A stretch of DNA of 64,000 bases from Hydractinia symbiolongicarpus (GCF_029227915.1 NC_079882.1:9548001-9612000), one strand, 5' to 3'; counted from the stretch's first letter, positions 47,001-57,829 are shown. Numbers and translations: made by a program. The notes: generated by a model from the sequence alone, not told the origin.

Positions 47001-50000
47001 ATAAGTGTTAGCCATTCATACGGGGTAAGGAAGACCTGAAATAACAACAAAATCTCCGTAAATTCTTCATAGTGAGTTTAAAATATTTAAAATAAACGGA
47101 AATTTCACACTTACGGATAGTGTATACGAGTATATGTCTCTTCGAATATTGTGTATGCGTATTTAGTCTGAACGTGGTATATGCATGCGTAGAGGCTAAA
47201 ATGTACTGCAACAGCTCACTTGAAATGTGTGTGACTGGCAAGATTTAAAATCACTATTCATTTTCGCGCCACTGTTTTTTTATTAATTACCTATTTTGTT
47301 GTTTCGGGTCCAAGTTTAATTCATTAAAATGGTTACGTATTTGAATAAAACAATAACTTATAAATCTATGACCTTTGTTTTTTATTTCGTTATATGCTAG
47401 TTTTTTACGTTCAGATATTTGTGTTCGCTTTTAATTTAATTTTAAATGTAATGTTACAAGTTTATATTTTTGTTAAATGGTGTTTATGGGATGTTATGTA
47501 GTGTTGTTGGTGATTTTTGATAATCTACTTACCTCAAGATAAGACCGATCCCACGGCACGACAATCACTAATGTTAACACAATAATGAAATACATGTGTG
47601 AAACAATATGACATATGAACTTCAGTGTAGGTATTTTATTCCAACGATGAAATGGCAAGCAAAGGAAAAACCATAACGGCGGGAAAATGAAACAGATGAA
47701 TGCAACTAAAATGGCGAACACTCCTTCGATATGAATGTCGTTTCCTAAAAATTTAAAAAATGGTTTTAAAAAGTTGAATTCGTATTGCAGGGAATTGGAT
47801 GTTTTTTTACATAGAAGCTAACAAACTGATTAAGAAAAATATATATACATAATAAATAGTTACCTCTCCACAGGTCAGATAAGTAACCTTGTACATTTGC
47901 ATGTGCAACGCAATCTTTGAATTCATTATCTATCATGATATCTAACAATGGTTGTTTGGCATCATCAATGGCGTTCAATAACCCTTCACAACCATACGTT
48001 GTAGCAATGTGAAGTATGTCATATGCCATTTGCTAAAATAGAGAAAATAACAGCAAACTATATACACATCTTCTTTGCCAGCACTTCTTAGGTTTTATAC
48101 GTTGGGGAAACCTATGGAAAAAAATTAGGGGCAAAAATATGTTGTGAAGAGCAAGAAGTAGAGTTGGCCTAAAGTACAATTACAGCAAAAAAATGGATTA
48201 TTAATCAATGCCAAAGTTTTGATTAAACTACCTCGCAAAATAAAGCAATTTCCAAGTAATCCTGACTTTTGTCCTTCACTCTCAACGATTCTTCTCGATA
48301 CATCAAGGTGAGTTTAATAGCTGTATAGATAGGTGCAGGAGAATTCAAAATAAAATCCTGGGCTGAGACATTGTTGTTCAACTTGCAGCAAATCATCAAA
48401 TGAGCCAAAAACTACGAGAAAAGAAATAAAATTAAGACATTTCCGTTGTGAAAACAAACACTTGAAAGAGAAGTTACTCTAAAAACTCACTTTTTTATCC
48501 TGCAAGAGTTCTTCGACGTCAAATTCGTTTAACAATAAAAACTTCATAACGTCTAAATGATGGTTCTTAGCAGCAAACGCTAATGGTGCTTTACCATCCT
48601 AAAAAAAAACAAATTTTAAAGTTTGTCTTTTTCTACAAAAGTATGTACAAAAAACATAATTGTCGTTATACATACATTATCTTCTATAGTTGAAATAGCC
48701 CCCATTTGGACTAGATAGCGAACCACTTCTAGAAAGCCAGCATCGGCTGCATAGTGAAGAGGGGTCCATCCATTCTAAATATGATGTACAAAATAAGAGA
48801 TAAATTAGAGGTATTGGCAAGCCATTTCTTATAAAATATGCCGTCACAGCATCAACTGTGATTCATTGAAATATATTATGTATTTTACATACGTTGTCGG
48901 GATCATTGATTTCGGCACCTTGACCCAACAGTAATTGCACCAATTGCAAATGCCCATGTGCAGCTGCAAAATGGAGAGGAGCTCGTCCTGCTGCACACTT
49001 GAACCTAATTTGATCTGCAGATCTACTCAACAATAAACTCGCCACTTCATTGTGTCCTTCAACTATTGCCATGTGTAATGGAATATAGCCCTAAAGACAA
49101 AGAAACAAATCATGTTTTTACATTTAACTTTAATTTTATTGCATTGATAAATGTAAACCTTATTTAATCACATTAACTGTCAAAAATGAGTAGTTCATAC
49201 TTTCTTCGATGTTGGTTTATCAACAATGACACCGTCACTATTTATCAGCATTCTCACAGCACCCACGTGTCCATTTTTAGCAGCAAGGTGAAGACTCGTG
49301 TATAAGTACTAAAGGTAATTAAGATCAATATCTGCGTTTTTTAATTTTAAACAAACTTTAATACCGCAATAAAGCTGAAACTTACTTCTGTTTCTTCTGG
49401 AGGCTTACCCACTGGGCACTAAAATACAAAAAAATATATTGGATTTGATGTTACATTTAGTGATTATAAACAACCAAATTATCTCGTTACCTCACTCAAT
49501 ATACCTCCAGATACTCTTGTTAAGAAATCAGCCATACATGCAGTTTGATCGTGCTCTGCTGCGATATGCAGTGGCGTAAAACCAGTCTAAGATGTCGTGA
49601 AAAAGAGGTAGCATGTAAAAAGTTACAACAATTTTGCAGAACTAAAAGTCTACCAAAAACTTGTAATATTGTACCTTGTTACTGACAATGCTAAATGGGA
49701 TTTTTCCTTTTAATAAATCAATACTGCCTCTTTGTCCAAATTTTGCAGCAAGATGTAAAGGTGTCATGCCATCTTTATCTTCATCAGCAACGGGAACTCC
49801 CTGGTTAATTAACAATTGCAAAACTTCCACATGCCCTCCAGCAGCAGCTAAATGAATTGGCATTTGTCCAGTACCCTATCAAAAATAAGATTAATCATAA
49901 GATTAATAATAATAATTAATCATAAGATTAATAATAATCATGCTATTTTTTAACTTGTGTAACACAAGTTAAAGTTAATTTTGTTTGCACGTTACCTTGT

Positions 50001-53000
50001 TTTTCGCGAAAGCCATTGTTGGATCGCTCTTAATAAGCGCTTTCATTACTTCAACACTGCCTTTTGATGCAGCAATATGTGTACAATTATTTCCTTCCTT
50101 ATTAATCAATCCAGCCAACTCGGGATATTTTGATAAAAACATTTTTACAATCTGTGGGTTATCATTCTCCGCAGCACCATGAATAGAAGCTTGTTCATTC
50201 TAAAAAGACAACTTCGTTTTATTCTTCGTAAATAAGCATTTGTTTACCTGCAGAAACTGATACATAAACATGTATCATTAAAATTATTCTTTCATTCCAA
50301 TTAAGATAACTCACCAAATCTGTTTTCATGGGGTCAGCGCCAAGATCAAGTAGAGTTTGACATGCATGCAAATGTCCTCTTTCTGCTGCTAGGTGCAAGG
50401 CTGATCTTTTATTCTGAAAATAAAAAGAGTAAAACTTTGTAGCTTGAGGCTTTAAGTTTACAACAAAAATTACATAATGAAGCTACTTACCAGAGCTAAT
50501 ATGTCATGTGCTGCACCGTATTTCGTGATCAACAATTCAACCAGTTGGTTATGACCACTGGCGGATGCCAAACTTACAGCAGTCAATCCAAGCTTTTAAA
50601 AATAAATGCAATAATTTATAAGTAAACGACATATTATTAGCTTCTCAGGAGTGTTTTTACGAAATATGCAGTCAGTCAAAAATGGTACCTTTGTTTTAGC
50701 GTTGACATACGCTTTCTGCTCCAGCAGTAATTCAGCACACTCCAAATGACCATTCTCACATGCGATGTGTAATGCAGCTTTGCCATACTTTTTAATAAAA
50801 CAAGGTTAAGGTTAGTTAAGGCTATTTAGGTTAAGGCAGAAAATTAAGATAAAGGCCATCACTTACCTCGTCAAAGATATCAACTCTGCTGTGATTTTCT
50901 AATAAAATACGCACAACTCCAGCATATCCTCTTTCACAAGCAATCAATAAAGGAGACCAACAACCCTATAAAAACAATCCTTACATTTGACGCCCAAGGT
51001 CCTTTTGAAAGAACTTAAAATTTCTACATTTATTGGGCGACAATCTTTTGTCGTTGAATCCGGTGTCTGGCCACCTAGCGCAAGAATATTTAATTCTATT
51101 TTAAAAGATGGTTAATTGATTGCATGTCGGTAATTCGGTCTTGCTCTGACGCATCTGAGCGTGGTACGTAGTCTGAAGACTTTAAATTGAATAAGCAGTT
51201 GCTCGTTAGGGCAAATCTTCGGAGTAAATCTCTAACAATACCTTATTTTGTTGGTTGGAAGCTTTACTGGCTTCTTTGGCAGTCATGCCACCCAATATCA
51301 TTCTAAGGACATCTGAGTTTCCACCACGGCAGCAATAGTGAAGTGGAGTTTCTTCTGTCTGCGAAGAAAATATCACATTCAGTTAATACAAATTCGTCTT
51401 GGCAACATTACAAATATTTGTGACAATTTAATAATTTTAAACTACCTCACTTAGGGTCATGTACTTACTGTATTCGTCATCAAATTGAGTTCAGCATGAT
51501 TATCCAATAAAAGTTTGCACAGATCTGTATACGTTCGTTTGTTTTCTATTTTAGGTCTGATATTAGCACAATAGTGAAGAGCTGTTTCACCTTCCTATAA
51601 CAAAAAAATCATCGTATGTATTAGGTTGCAACTATGACCAAGCATCAAGGAGATAGGTCAAGGGGTGTAGAACTGCTAATAAAGAAAAAATAAGAAATGG
51701 GTAAAGGGTTATCTTTCCCTTTTGCTAAACATTAAATGTAAGGAGGGCAAGCGCGCTTATCTTAGTGCCAAATTTTGTAAAAACTAACCTTGTTCACATC
51801 GTTTACTGCTTTAACAAATGCATCAACCTCCATGTCTTTTTTCATGTCATCAATAATTTCCAAAGCGATTGCAACAGTCATATATTTGATAGCCAGGTGC
51901 AGTGGAGTTTCCCCAGCCTATATTAACACAGAAAGTTAGTAGATAAAGAGATAAATATAATCATATAGGAAAAAAGTATTTAAAAAAAATTTACCTCGTT
52001 TTTAACTTCGACAAAGGCGCCATTTTGGATTAGCATTTTCACGACCGGATAATTGCGATGCTTTATAGCGACATGAAGAGCAGTATCTCCTTCCTAACAG
52101 ATATATAACAGCATGTGTATCACCAGCATACAACATTGCAGTAAACACAAAGATGTAATAACTAAGTACCATATTTTCTTCGTTTATTCTGGCTCCACTT
52201 TTGATCAGCATTTCTACAACTTGTTCAGAAAAACGTTGTAATTTTGCCGCCAAATGCAGAGCAGTTTCATTTTTCTATAAACAAGAATTGTCATTATTTA
52301 TTGCAATATTGACAGGATAAGTTTAGAAACATGTGACTGTTAAAAGCCAAGACATGGTGAAAACATGAAAAATTGAGAATAAAAAAAAATAGAAAAAGGA
52401 AATAATTTCGGTGAGTTTGCAGCTAGCCGTGACAGATTATTCAATTTAAATGAAAAAGTTTAAATACTTCATAATGATAACCATACACTCCATCGTAGTA
52501 ACTTACCGATCCACCCTGCTCGTTAACACTTGCACCAATACCCAGCAAAATTTGAACAACCAAATGCTTACCATACCTCACAGCCGTGTGTAACGGTGTG
52601 TATTTATCCTGAAATAAATAGTAAAATGTAAATACTTGTTTGTTTATAATAACAAGATAACTCGATTAAATAGATAACTATACCTTTGTAAGTGTATTTG
52701 TGAGTGCACCTTTTGAAATCAACGCTCTAACAACATGAACATGTCCTTGCTTAGCTGCTTCATGTAACGCAACTGCCCCTTCCTATAATTATATGAAGAT
52801 AGTATAACAACAGGTAACTAACGTAGATAAGATGATTGTTTAAACAACGTACTTTGTTCGGCATTTGAATAGGTACGCCTCTTTTGACGAAATATAAAGC
52901 CACATCTGCATGTCCGCATTTTGCTGCTAAATGCACCAATGTGCTTCCATCCTAAATGTCAAGATACCGGAAGGATAACATAATAAAAATACAAACATGT

Positions 53001-56000
53001 GCTTCATTAGGATTTTTTAATTATATTATACCTTCGATCTTTGATTGATATCTGAGTGAAATTTGTCAATTAACATCTCGATGATTTGTTTGTTACCAGT
53101 CTCCGTGGCCACATGAATGGCTGTTCTGTTTCGCTAAAATACAAAATATAATTAGCATTGAGGTATATAATGTTTTAAAGAAAATCGCATGCTGATTTAA
53201 GTGCTTGGTAACTATTTGGTTTTTATTTTACTTCTTAGTAAGAAATAACAACGGCCTACCCTGTCTTTTATGCTTCCCGAAGCTTTTGACTCGTGCAAAT
53301 ATTTTACAGTCTGTTCGTCACCTTCTGAACAAGCTATATGCAGCGGAGTTTGGCCCTCAAGCTGGAAAAATAGATTGATTAAAATTGATAAGAACTAAGA
53401 CTAAAATTTATATAAAAATATTTAAAATATTTATATTTATGCAGTAAATAAATACTAAATCAGTAGCGCAAAATATTTATTATCATTCAAAATTTAAAAC
53501 GATAAGGAACTGTACAGTTTCGCGCCAACATTTCAGTGCATGTGACAATTGCATGGGTGAAAATAACAGTCCTTTACAGTTTCCCCTTTTTTATTTTAAA
53601 AAATAAATATAAAAAAGATTAATTCATTTATTTTTATCTTACATTGGTTTGATCAACTTCAGCTCCATTTTCAACCAGAACTTTCATGATATTGTAGTCT
53701 CCTCTCCGTGCAGCAAGATGCAATGCACAGTCCCGATAATCCTTTGTGACTGCTTTGAGTTGTGCGTCGACCTCATCATGAAGCAATTCGTGTACAACAT
53801 TGATGTTACCCTTATTTATAGCCAGATGGATAGGTATCAACCCGGCTTTGTCCTGTTCCAATTTAGCTTCATTTCCCATTGTCTCCAACAAAAGCTTTAC
53901 AACATCTATAGCACCGCTACTTCTTGAGCATGCTTGATGAAGACATGTTCGTTCGTAATCCTGGATACAAATAATAAACCGCTCAAATCAAAGAGCTATT
54001 TCTACATGCTAAATTTATTCCTTTAACAATATAAACCTCAAGTTGTAGCCTAGTTCATTAAGTTTTTTTCGTAGAGAATATAATGTTGGTTTCTCTTTTA
54101 AATAAAACTTAGACAAAAACAATTGACTTGGATACCATCATGTTTCTTTTTGAACAGCAATTTTTTAGTTTGTATAAGTTATGAAAATAACAAAAAAGGT
54201 TTGTCGAAAATGTAAATTAAAAATCGAATTGTTTTGCAAATTTACATATTCGAAAGAGTACTCAATTTGAACATATCAAAAGAATTCGACGGTTTGAAAC
54301 TTCGAATTTAGAATAACATATTAAGGTGGCAGTAACCCTTTTTTAGCTGTCCAAATAGCTGAATTATTTACTCAGTGTTTTATTTATACCATTCTTTTTA
54401 CTATTTCCTAGAAATATAGGCCTTAATACATAATAAAATGATTTTAACTTAACACTAAAATTGCTGAGTCAGCAGAAATTTCTTTTTAAAAATGTATCAA
54501 AAATAAGAAAAAAAATCGGATTCTACGAGCTCCAACTTTTTACAATCTCGTTATTTTTCATCAGCTTCTGTTTTTAAATGAACCTCGGGTTAACCCTGTT
54601 AAAACGGTGTGCAGATTTTTTTTGTTCATTCTTATTTTTTTAACAATAGCCTTTTGTTTATTTCAAAAGATTGTTTGTTAGCATCCCCTGCTGCATCGAA
54701 CGCTGTTAAAAAAAATATTCCGAATAAAAAGATTTCCGCGCACCGTATCATGGCTGCATGATTCACCAAGCATGTTTGAAAATTTTAAAGTAAAACGAAA
54801 ATGTTATCGAAAGTTAAAGCTCGTGCAGTGTAGTATAATAAAGATCGTCTTAAATTTCTACATAATGCGCCATCTTTGTTGTTATTAACGTTTCTCTTTA
54901 ATAATTACGTCATTTCTTTCTGTACAATTTCACAAGCGTGTATACTTATACTATATTCGGCAGAACTAATTAATTATTCATGAATTTTATTTTAAAGAGG
55001 AATTGTTGAGGCTGAATATTTTTGGTGAAAGATAATAGAATTTTAGCCATAAAATCGTGACAAGTGTGTTATAACAGAAAAAATATGGATATATAGTCTG
55101 AAAATAACCTTTCGTAACTAATTATGTAAAAAAAGAATTTCTGATTTTTAAAAGGGTTACTGCACCTTAATTTAATGCGCCTAGTTGAATAAAAATTTGC
55201 AATGTGCAAAGATAACGTCCAATGTCTAATATCAATACAGACAGTTAAACTTTCAAAAGAATCAAAGAAGTTTGAGTTATTAAGTAGTTATTGCCTTGGA
55301 AGCATAATAAAAGAATTGAGAAATGTTCAAAACATCGAATTTTTTTTTCTCACATCGGGACGACTAAGTTGAATATTTAAAATAAGTCTTCGTATACGTA
55401 CCCCTGCAACCATAAACGGATCAGCTCCATGATCTAGCAAAACTTTTACCATTTCTTGAGATGCATATGTCGCTGCATGAAACAGTGCTGTCCTACCATT
55501 CTATAAGTAACAAGCAAAAATAAAGAATCTGCTTGACAACAGGACACAAAGTGTCAACGAAAGTCAACTTACGGAGTCGATGTCGTCGATAAAAGCACCT
55601 GAGTTGAGTAAGGATTCAGCAGAGTTAACTTGATCATCTCGACATGCTGCCATGAGAGGAGTAAGTCCTTCATCCTAAATAAAATACATAATTTCATTCC
55701 TACATGTGGTAAAATGTTACTGTACAACTGGTTGCAAACGGAAGCGCGATAAAATTGTACACGTTATCCAGGCTCAACGGCGTAGCTTACATAGGAAACT
55801 CCGGCAAGGCTAAAATACACAGCTTCGTCCTCTTTCGCTTCTTCAAGCAGTTTATTTAGAGCCTTCCAGTTTCTATTTCTAGCATACCAACATATTTTAT
55901 CCTCTAATTTTTCTGGAAGCGTTTTACTTAACGGAGCCTCAAAAGTTCTTCTAGCTTTTGAAAACGAACCAGTAGATGATACGTCTTTCTTTTCTGGCTT

Positions 56001-56039
56001 TAGCTTTACTGCTGGCGGTGTTTTATCTTTCTTATCCAT
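40038..56039 (-). CDS. TRPN: TRPN (NOMPC-type) mechanosensory channel with three alternative terminal exons
   Basis: Exons: 1 55791-56039; 2 55573-55674; 3 55402-55500; 4 53643-53960; 5 53260-53361; 6 53032-53133; 7 52853-52951; 8 52684-52782; 9 52507-52608; 10 52170-52274; 11 51995-52093; 12 51789-51917; 13 51469-51594; 14 51242-51358; 15 50867-50965; 16 50689-50787; 17 50491-50592; 18 50315-50413; 19 49996-50199; 20 49675-49875; 21 49491-49586; 22 49386-49418; 23 49201-49308; 24 48893-49090; 25 48676-48774; 26 48491-48598; 27 48232-48411; 28 47864-48032; 29 47533-47744; then 30a 45989-47035, 30b 44269-45270 or 30c 40038-41048. Phases agree throughout, giving 1633, 1618 or 1621 residues. I count 29 ankyrin repeats (residues about 84-1098), the number characteristic of NOMPC, then linker, pre-S1, S1 and a six-segment channel. 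The S6/TRP-helix phrase NLLIAMMS.TY....S.IEWK separates it from TRPA. In the family this is a cation channel opened by force carried through the ankyrin spring. Confidence 0.96.
42430..42830 (+). pseudogene. Pogo/Tigger-type DDE transposase fragment (plus strand)
   Basis: Frame-shifted pieces run in order: ILMVPKNLTHLLQPRDL (the block normally read as V-P-x-N-x-T-x-L-L-Q-P-L-D), then VDLRLSTLKPIHAKVIGQIY, and finally NSWKATGVIKAVADARNGH to a TGA near 42828. These are late parts of a DDE_1-family transposase. At least two frameshifts and a stop separate them. Confidence 0.65.
43005..43885 (-). mobile_element. Decayed pogo-like element with subterminal repeats and transposase remnant
   Basis: On the minus strand, from about 43620 to 43172, broken frames read VIMDTF (a catalytic-Asp-like block), QDNDILKELCSKN, LMIVPHNLTNKF, PLDLSFNKAAKTLFQ, then PKLSDLKPLLDGWIVNLY and EIIVKSFEKAV. 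This is the order of a DDE_1/pogo transposase, interrupted by stops and frameshifts. Both flanks (43010-43060, 43795-43870) contain repeated 15-17-bp motifs of the form ACTAAAATTxTGTCCG, as expected for subterminal transposase sites. Exact ends were not fixed. Confidence 0.6.
44269..45270 (-). CDS. TRPN: TRPN terminal exon b: S2-S6, pore, TRP helix, tail
   Basis: 334 codons with stop, phase-0 acceptor (TTTTTTTAG). Same layout as terminal exon a: entry VFPTPWEWLLLLW, RENLMYARDN, HELFGPWSII, pore YDLFFALFGL, S6 end LVNLLIAMMS, TRP helix IEWKFGRATVIRNM, acidic Glu-rich tail and VPWKSIVKDYW. It is clearly closer to c than to a in S4-S5, S5 and the extracellular loop (CVIYKPVYDKKR). No stop or frameshift. 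The first AATAAA found on the coding strand lies about 545 bases past the stop. Confidence 0.94.
   Translation of the reverse strand, partial: VFPTPWEWLLLLWLSALFVTKIQESETNILRLLIMILSTAAIGVNIYALFTDGRTRENLMYARDNILAFVLLILVMQILEFLTMHELFGPWSIIIKNLVFDVVRFLCVLLLFIGGFTLHMCVIYKPVYDKKRTYIPTGVTSFGIKGDFLSIFYDLFFALFGLSSRPEKITDADGIHNPDVTYQIATVVFALYEITTIIVLVNLLIAMMSSTYTRIEERSEIEWKFGRATVIRNMTRSGSVPAPMNIVTALMSIVRFIRRVKCMCCKSTVIFGMKDDQAQTDGEESETEEDIEEQGIRLLYNVVPWKSIVKDYWESKGVEVSEQSEDTFTFTKY
45271..45988. other. Spacer between TRPN terminal exons b and a
   Basis: 718 bases with no coding signal. It serves as 3' flank of exon a (several coding-strand AATAAA matches) and as branch/acceptor region of exon b. Confidence 0.6.
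45989..47035 (-). CDS. TRPN: TRPN terminal exon a: S2-S6, pore, TRP helix, tail
   Basis: 349 codons with stop, phase-0 acceptor (TTATTTCAG). Exon-relative residues: S2 8-20, S3 30-50, S4 64-84, S4-S5 linker with MFGPWSV at 87, S5 101-124, pore helix/filter DDLFFSLFGL 154-163, S6 183-209 ending LINLLIAMMS, TRP helix SDIEWKYGRAGIIRNM 220-235. A long tail then has an acidic Ser/Thr/Asp stretch and the conserved end VPWNSVVEEF. It is the nearest cassette to exon 29 and the most divergent of the three (REDIMYIRDN where b and c have RENLMY). Minus-strand AATAAA signals occur at about 45467, 45435 and 45361. Confidence 0.94.
   Translation of the reverse strand, partial: VFLTPYEWLTLIWVTGHLLAEITEPDSKILRVVELVIAFAGIGIHCAAIFAEGKLREDIMYIRDNVLAFLLLALVIQIMDFLSLNQMFGPWSVIIVSLVIDVIKFLIIMFLFVIAFTLHFGVIYKPVYGKKLVDIPTSTTPILRYSDGLAAIFDDLFFSLFGLADKPKPMSGSQLETNSEQTYIIATLVFALYQILAVIVLINLLIAMMSNTYAVLDERSDIEWKYGRAGIIRNMIKSYSMPVPANVLATIITITMVSFMYGFCCCFVKIDHYAKNKVKKKVPLHDDGDVELNMEDTKSTSSGSSETDSYDPDDKSAPVPILHAVPWNSVVEEFRQNHGIEKDGLDKI
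47533..47744 (-). CDS. TRPN: TRPN exon 29: pre-S1 and S1, last shared exon
   Basis: Encodes a hydrophobic pre-S1 (ILVAFICFIFPPLWFFLCLP), then WNKIPTLKFI and the S1 helix (SHMYFIIVLTLVIVV), ending VPWDRSYLE before GTAAGT in phase 0. This donor must serve all three terminal exons because no other copy of S1 was found downstream. Confidence 0.93.
47864..48411 (-). CDS. TRPN: TRPN exons 27-28: linker between ankyrin array and membrane domain
   Basis: Exon 27 (48232-48411, 60 codons) reads FLAHLMICCKLNNNVSAQDF and continues with LNSPAP, as in the family's linker. Exon 28 (47864-48032) contains ANVQGYLSDLWRG, the conserved helix just before the membrane in TRPN/TRPC channels. Exon 28 ends in phase 1 and exon 29 supplies the other two bases of Gly. 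Confidence 0.92.
48491..55674 (-). CDS. TRPN: TRPN exons 2-26: 29 ankyrin repeats, mostly one per exon
   Basis: Twenty-five phase-0 exons of 33-318 bases. Exons 2, 3, 5-18, 21, 23, 25 and 26 carry one repeat each, exon 4 three, and exons 19, 20 and 24 two, totalling 29. Typical openings are EGQTPLHIACSEGDEQ (exon 5), DGSTLVHLAAKCGHADV (7), NKRSALHLAAERGHLHA (18) and NGWTPLHYAADAGFLEV (25). Exons 12-14 carry longer repeats (39-43 residues). Exon 22 is a 33-base microexon (CPVGKPPEETE) making a spacer between repeats 24 and 25. Every exon is a multiple of three, so each could be skipped without a frameshift. In NOMPC the array forms the spring tethering the channel to microtubules. Confidence 0.95.
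54325..55166. mobile_element. 842-bp MITE with TTAA flanks in a TRPN intron
   Basis: TTAA lies immediately outside both ends (54321-54324, 55167-55170). Left end GGTGGCAGTAACCCTTTT; reversed right end GGTGCAGTAACCCTTTT. One base is gained or lost between them. No transposase frame. TTAA targets fit piggyBac-type mobilisation, like the 32114-32793 element but with unrelated ends. It fills most of the intron between TRPN exons 4 and 3, the gene's longest intron upstream of the terminal exons. Confidence 0.75.
55791..56039 (-). CDS. TRPN: TRPN exon 1: N-terminal cytoplasmic segment
   Basis: ATG at 56039 in a good context (AAAAATGG on the coding strand), with stops upstream. The 83 residues begin Lys/Pro/Ser-rich (MDKKDKTPPAVKLKPEKK), then form a helix (LEDKICWYARNRNWKALNKL) and end SLAGVSY before GTAAGC. 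The join to exon 2 gives LAGVSY-DEGLTPLMAAC, matching the family's LAGV..(x)TPLM start of the ankyrin array, which fixes both start region and junction. Confidence 0.9.
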
Positions 56040-57829
56040 TTTTATTTTATTTCTTTAATCTACAATGTATACTTTCGATGGCTCTCAGCTTCTTAACCTT
56101 TCTGGCTGCTACCTTCACTAAAAATTGATATTTTGATTTTTTGCTCAATATAAAGATGAAGTATTCAAATCTTTTTTCATTTCGGACTATTTTTCACAGC
56201 AGAATTAATTGATTAATCGTGTCATCGCAACCATGTCAATTTGATTAGCATGATTTCATCTAAATCTTTCTCCATTTTTTTATTAAAGTTCTGTTTCTTT
56301 TTTAAAAGGAGATGTTATTTGCGTTGTTTCTACGCGACAGATACAGAACAGAATTGATTTAGTAGATCGCTATTTGACAGGTGCTGAAACTCGACATTTT
56401 TTAATCTTCTTGTGATATTTACATTAGTTCTGTATTCTTCTTCAGTCAAACGAGAACATTTAATAAGCTCATTTTCAACTTATTTCTTATTTGTTTCCTT
56501 GTTTCAAATTGTCAATATTATTTATTTGAATTTTTGTGATCTTGAGACACATTCTCAACTCGCGTTATTAAAACTTTTATTTTCTTTGATAACTTAAAGC
56601 AGTCTAATATTTTTAATTGAGAATGTCACAAAAAGGATGGCTAAATTAAATATTTTTTTCATTCCAAAACATTCTATTCTTATAAAAGATCACTCGTTAC
56701 TAATATTTTTAAATAATTTTAACTGTCATTGGTACAGTTGGTTGTTGTATACAACTCTCAACTGAATTATCACACTCAAGAATTTTAAAGACTTCATATT
56801 CACGCATTACTGCTACTTTATTCTCGTCTAGCATTGGTTATCTTAACGGTTGCCACTAATGAGCTGTGTATATGAGGGGCAGGATCCCCCCCTCATTAAT
56901 AATTCTACTAAGTATATATGGAAGTTTTTTGTCCCGGAAAAATTTAATCCCATTCCGACTTAGCGGAATCCCAGCTGAGGTGAGACGTTTTTTTCTATAA
57001 ACACACGTAAATTCTGCATTTTTCAATTGAAAGAACAAAAAAAAAACAAAAAAACGAGACACTTTTATCCATATAAATGCAGAACAAAAATCATTCCGGC
57101 TAACGTCCTGTCCCTGCAACCACTTATTTTAATTAATTACGTTCTTTTCATATTTGATTCTAAAAGTTTTTATCAATTTCTTAGTGATTTCGAAGTAAAA
57201 TAAAACAAAAAAGTCATTACATTGTTTTTAACAAGTTTATAGCATTTTTTTTTTCTCACATAGTTGGCTATCCGAGTTATATCATCACTTTGAAACCAGT
57301 TCAAAATGAAAATTTCTGTATGCTTTTAAAAGTACATTTAGTGTAGACAATTTCTTTTTTTTTTTTTTTTTGAGGCACTGGGTCACTGATAAACAGATTT
57401 ATTAATACTGAGAAAGAATGAATCTGTTTGACATTTTGAAAAGGGTTTATTGATTTTTGTATTTTTTGATTAGGAACATATTTAATTTGTCGCTCAGAAT
57501 AATATCATTATAACTAGGTGATGTTGAAAAACACAACGTCATTTTGAATATATTTTTCTGATATTATTCATTTTTATGAATATAAAATGTGGTTCAACAT
57601 TCATACGATCTTTATTCATGGATAATTTATCTTCCCGCAATCCTGAGCAACTAAGTGACAATAAGAAATAGAAATTTATTACGTTTGTTTTTTATTAAGT
57701 TCAATTATTTTTATTCGTTATTTTTTTTTATTCTTCTTTCTTCAAATAGAAACCATTCAAATATTGGTTACAGAAACTGTATTGATATTAAAAATCTGAC
57801 AGAAAATATTTTCAACTTAGTTAATTCTT
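56040..57829. other. TRPN 5' flank, no feature resolved
   Basis: Contains the presumed 5' UTR and promoter of TRPN on the minus strand. No TATA-like element could be tied to a start site. A T run near 57355-57372 and weak frames only. Confidence 0.4.

Noticed and set aside
40038-47035. Three separate tandem TRPN genes
   Set aside because: No ankyrin, linker or S1 coding sequence lies between the three pore exons, and all three start in phase 0 matching the one upstream donor. Terminal-exon duplication explains the data better.
40038-56039. Classification as TRPA1 because of the many ankyrin repeats
   Set aside because: The IEWK(F/Y)GR phrase after S6, the WRG pre-S1 linker and exactly 29 repeats fit TRPN/NOMPC; TRPA1 lacks this TRP-helix pattern.
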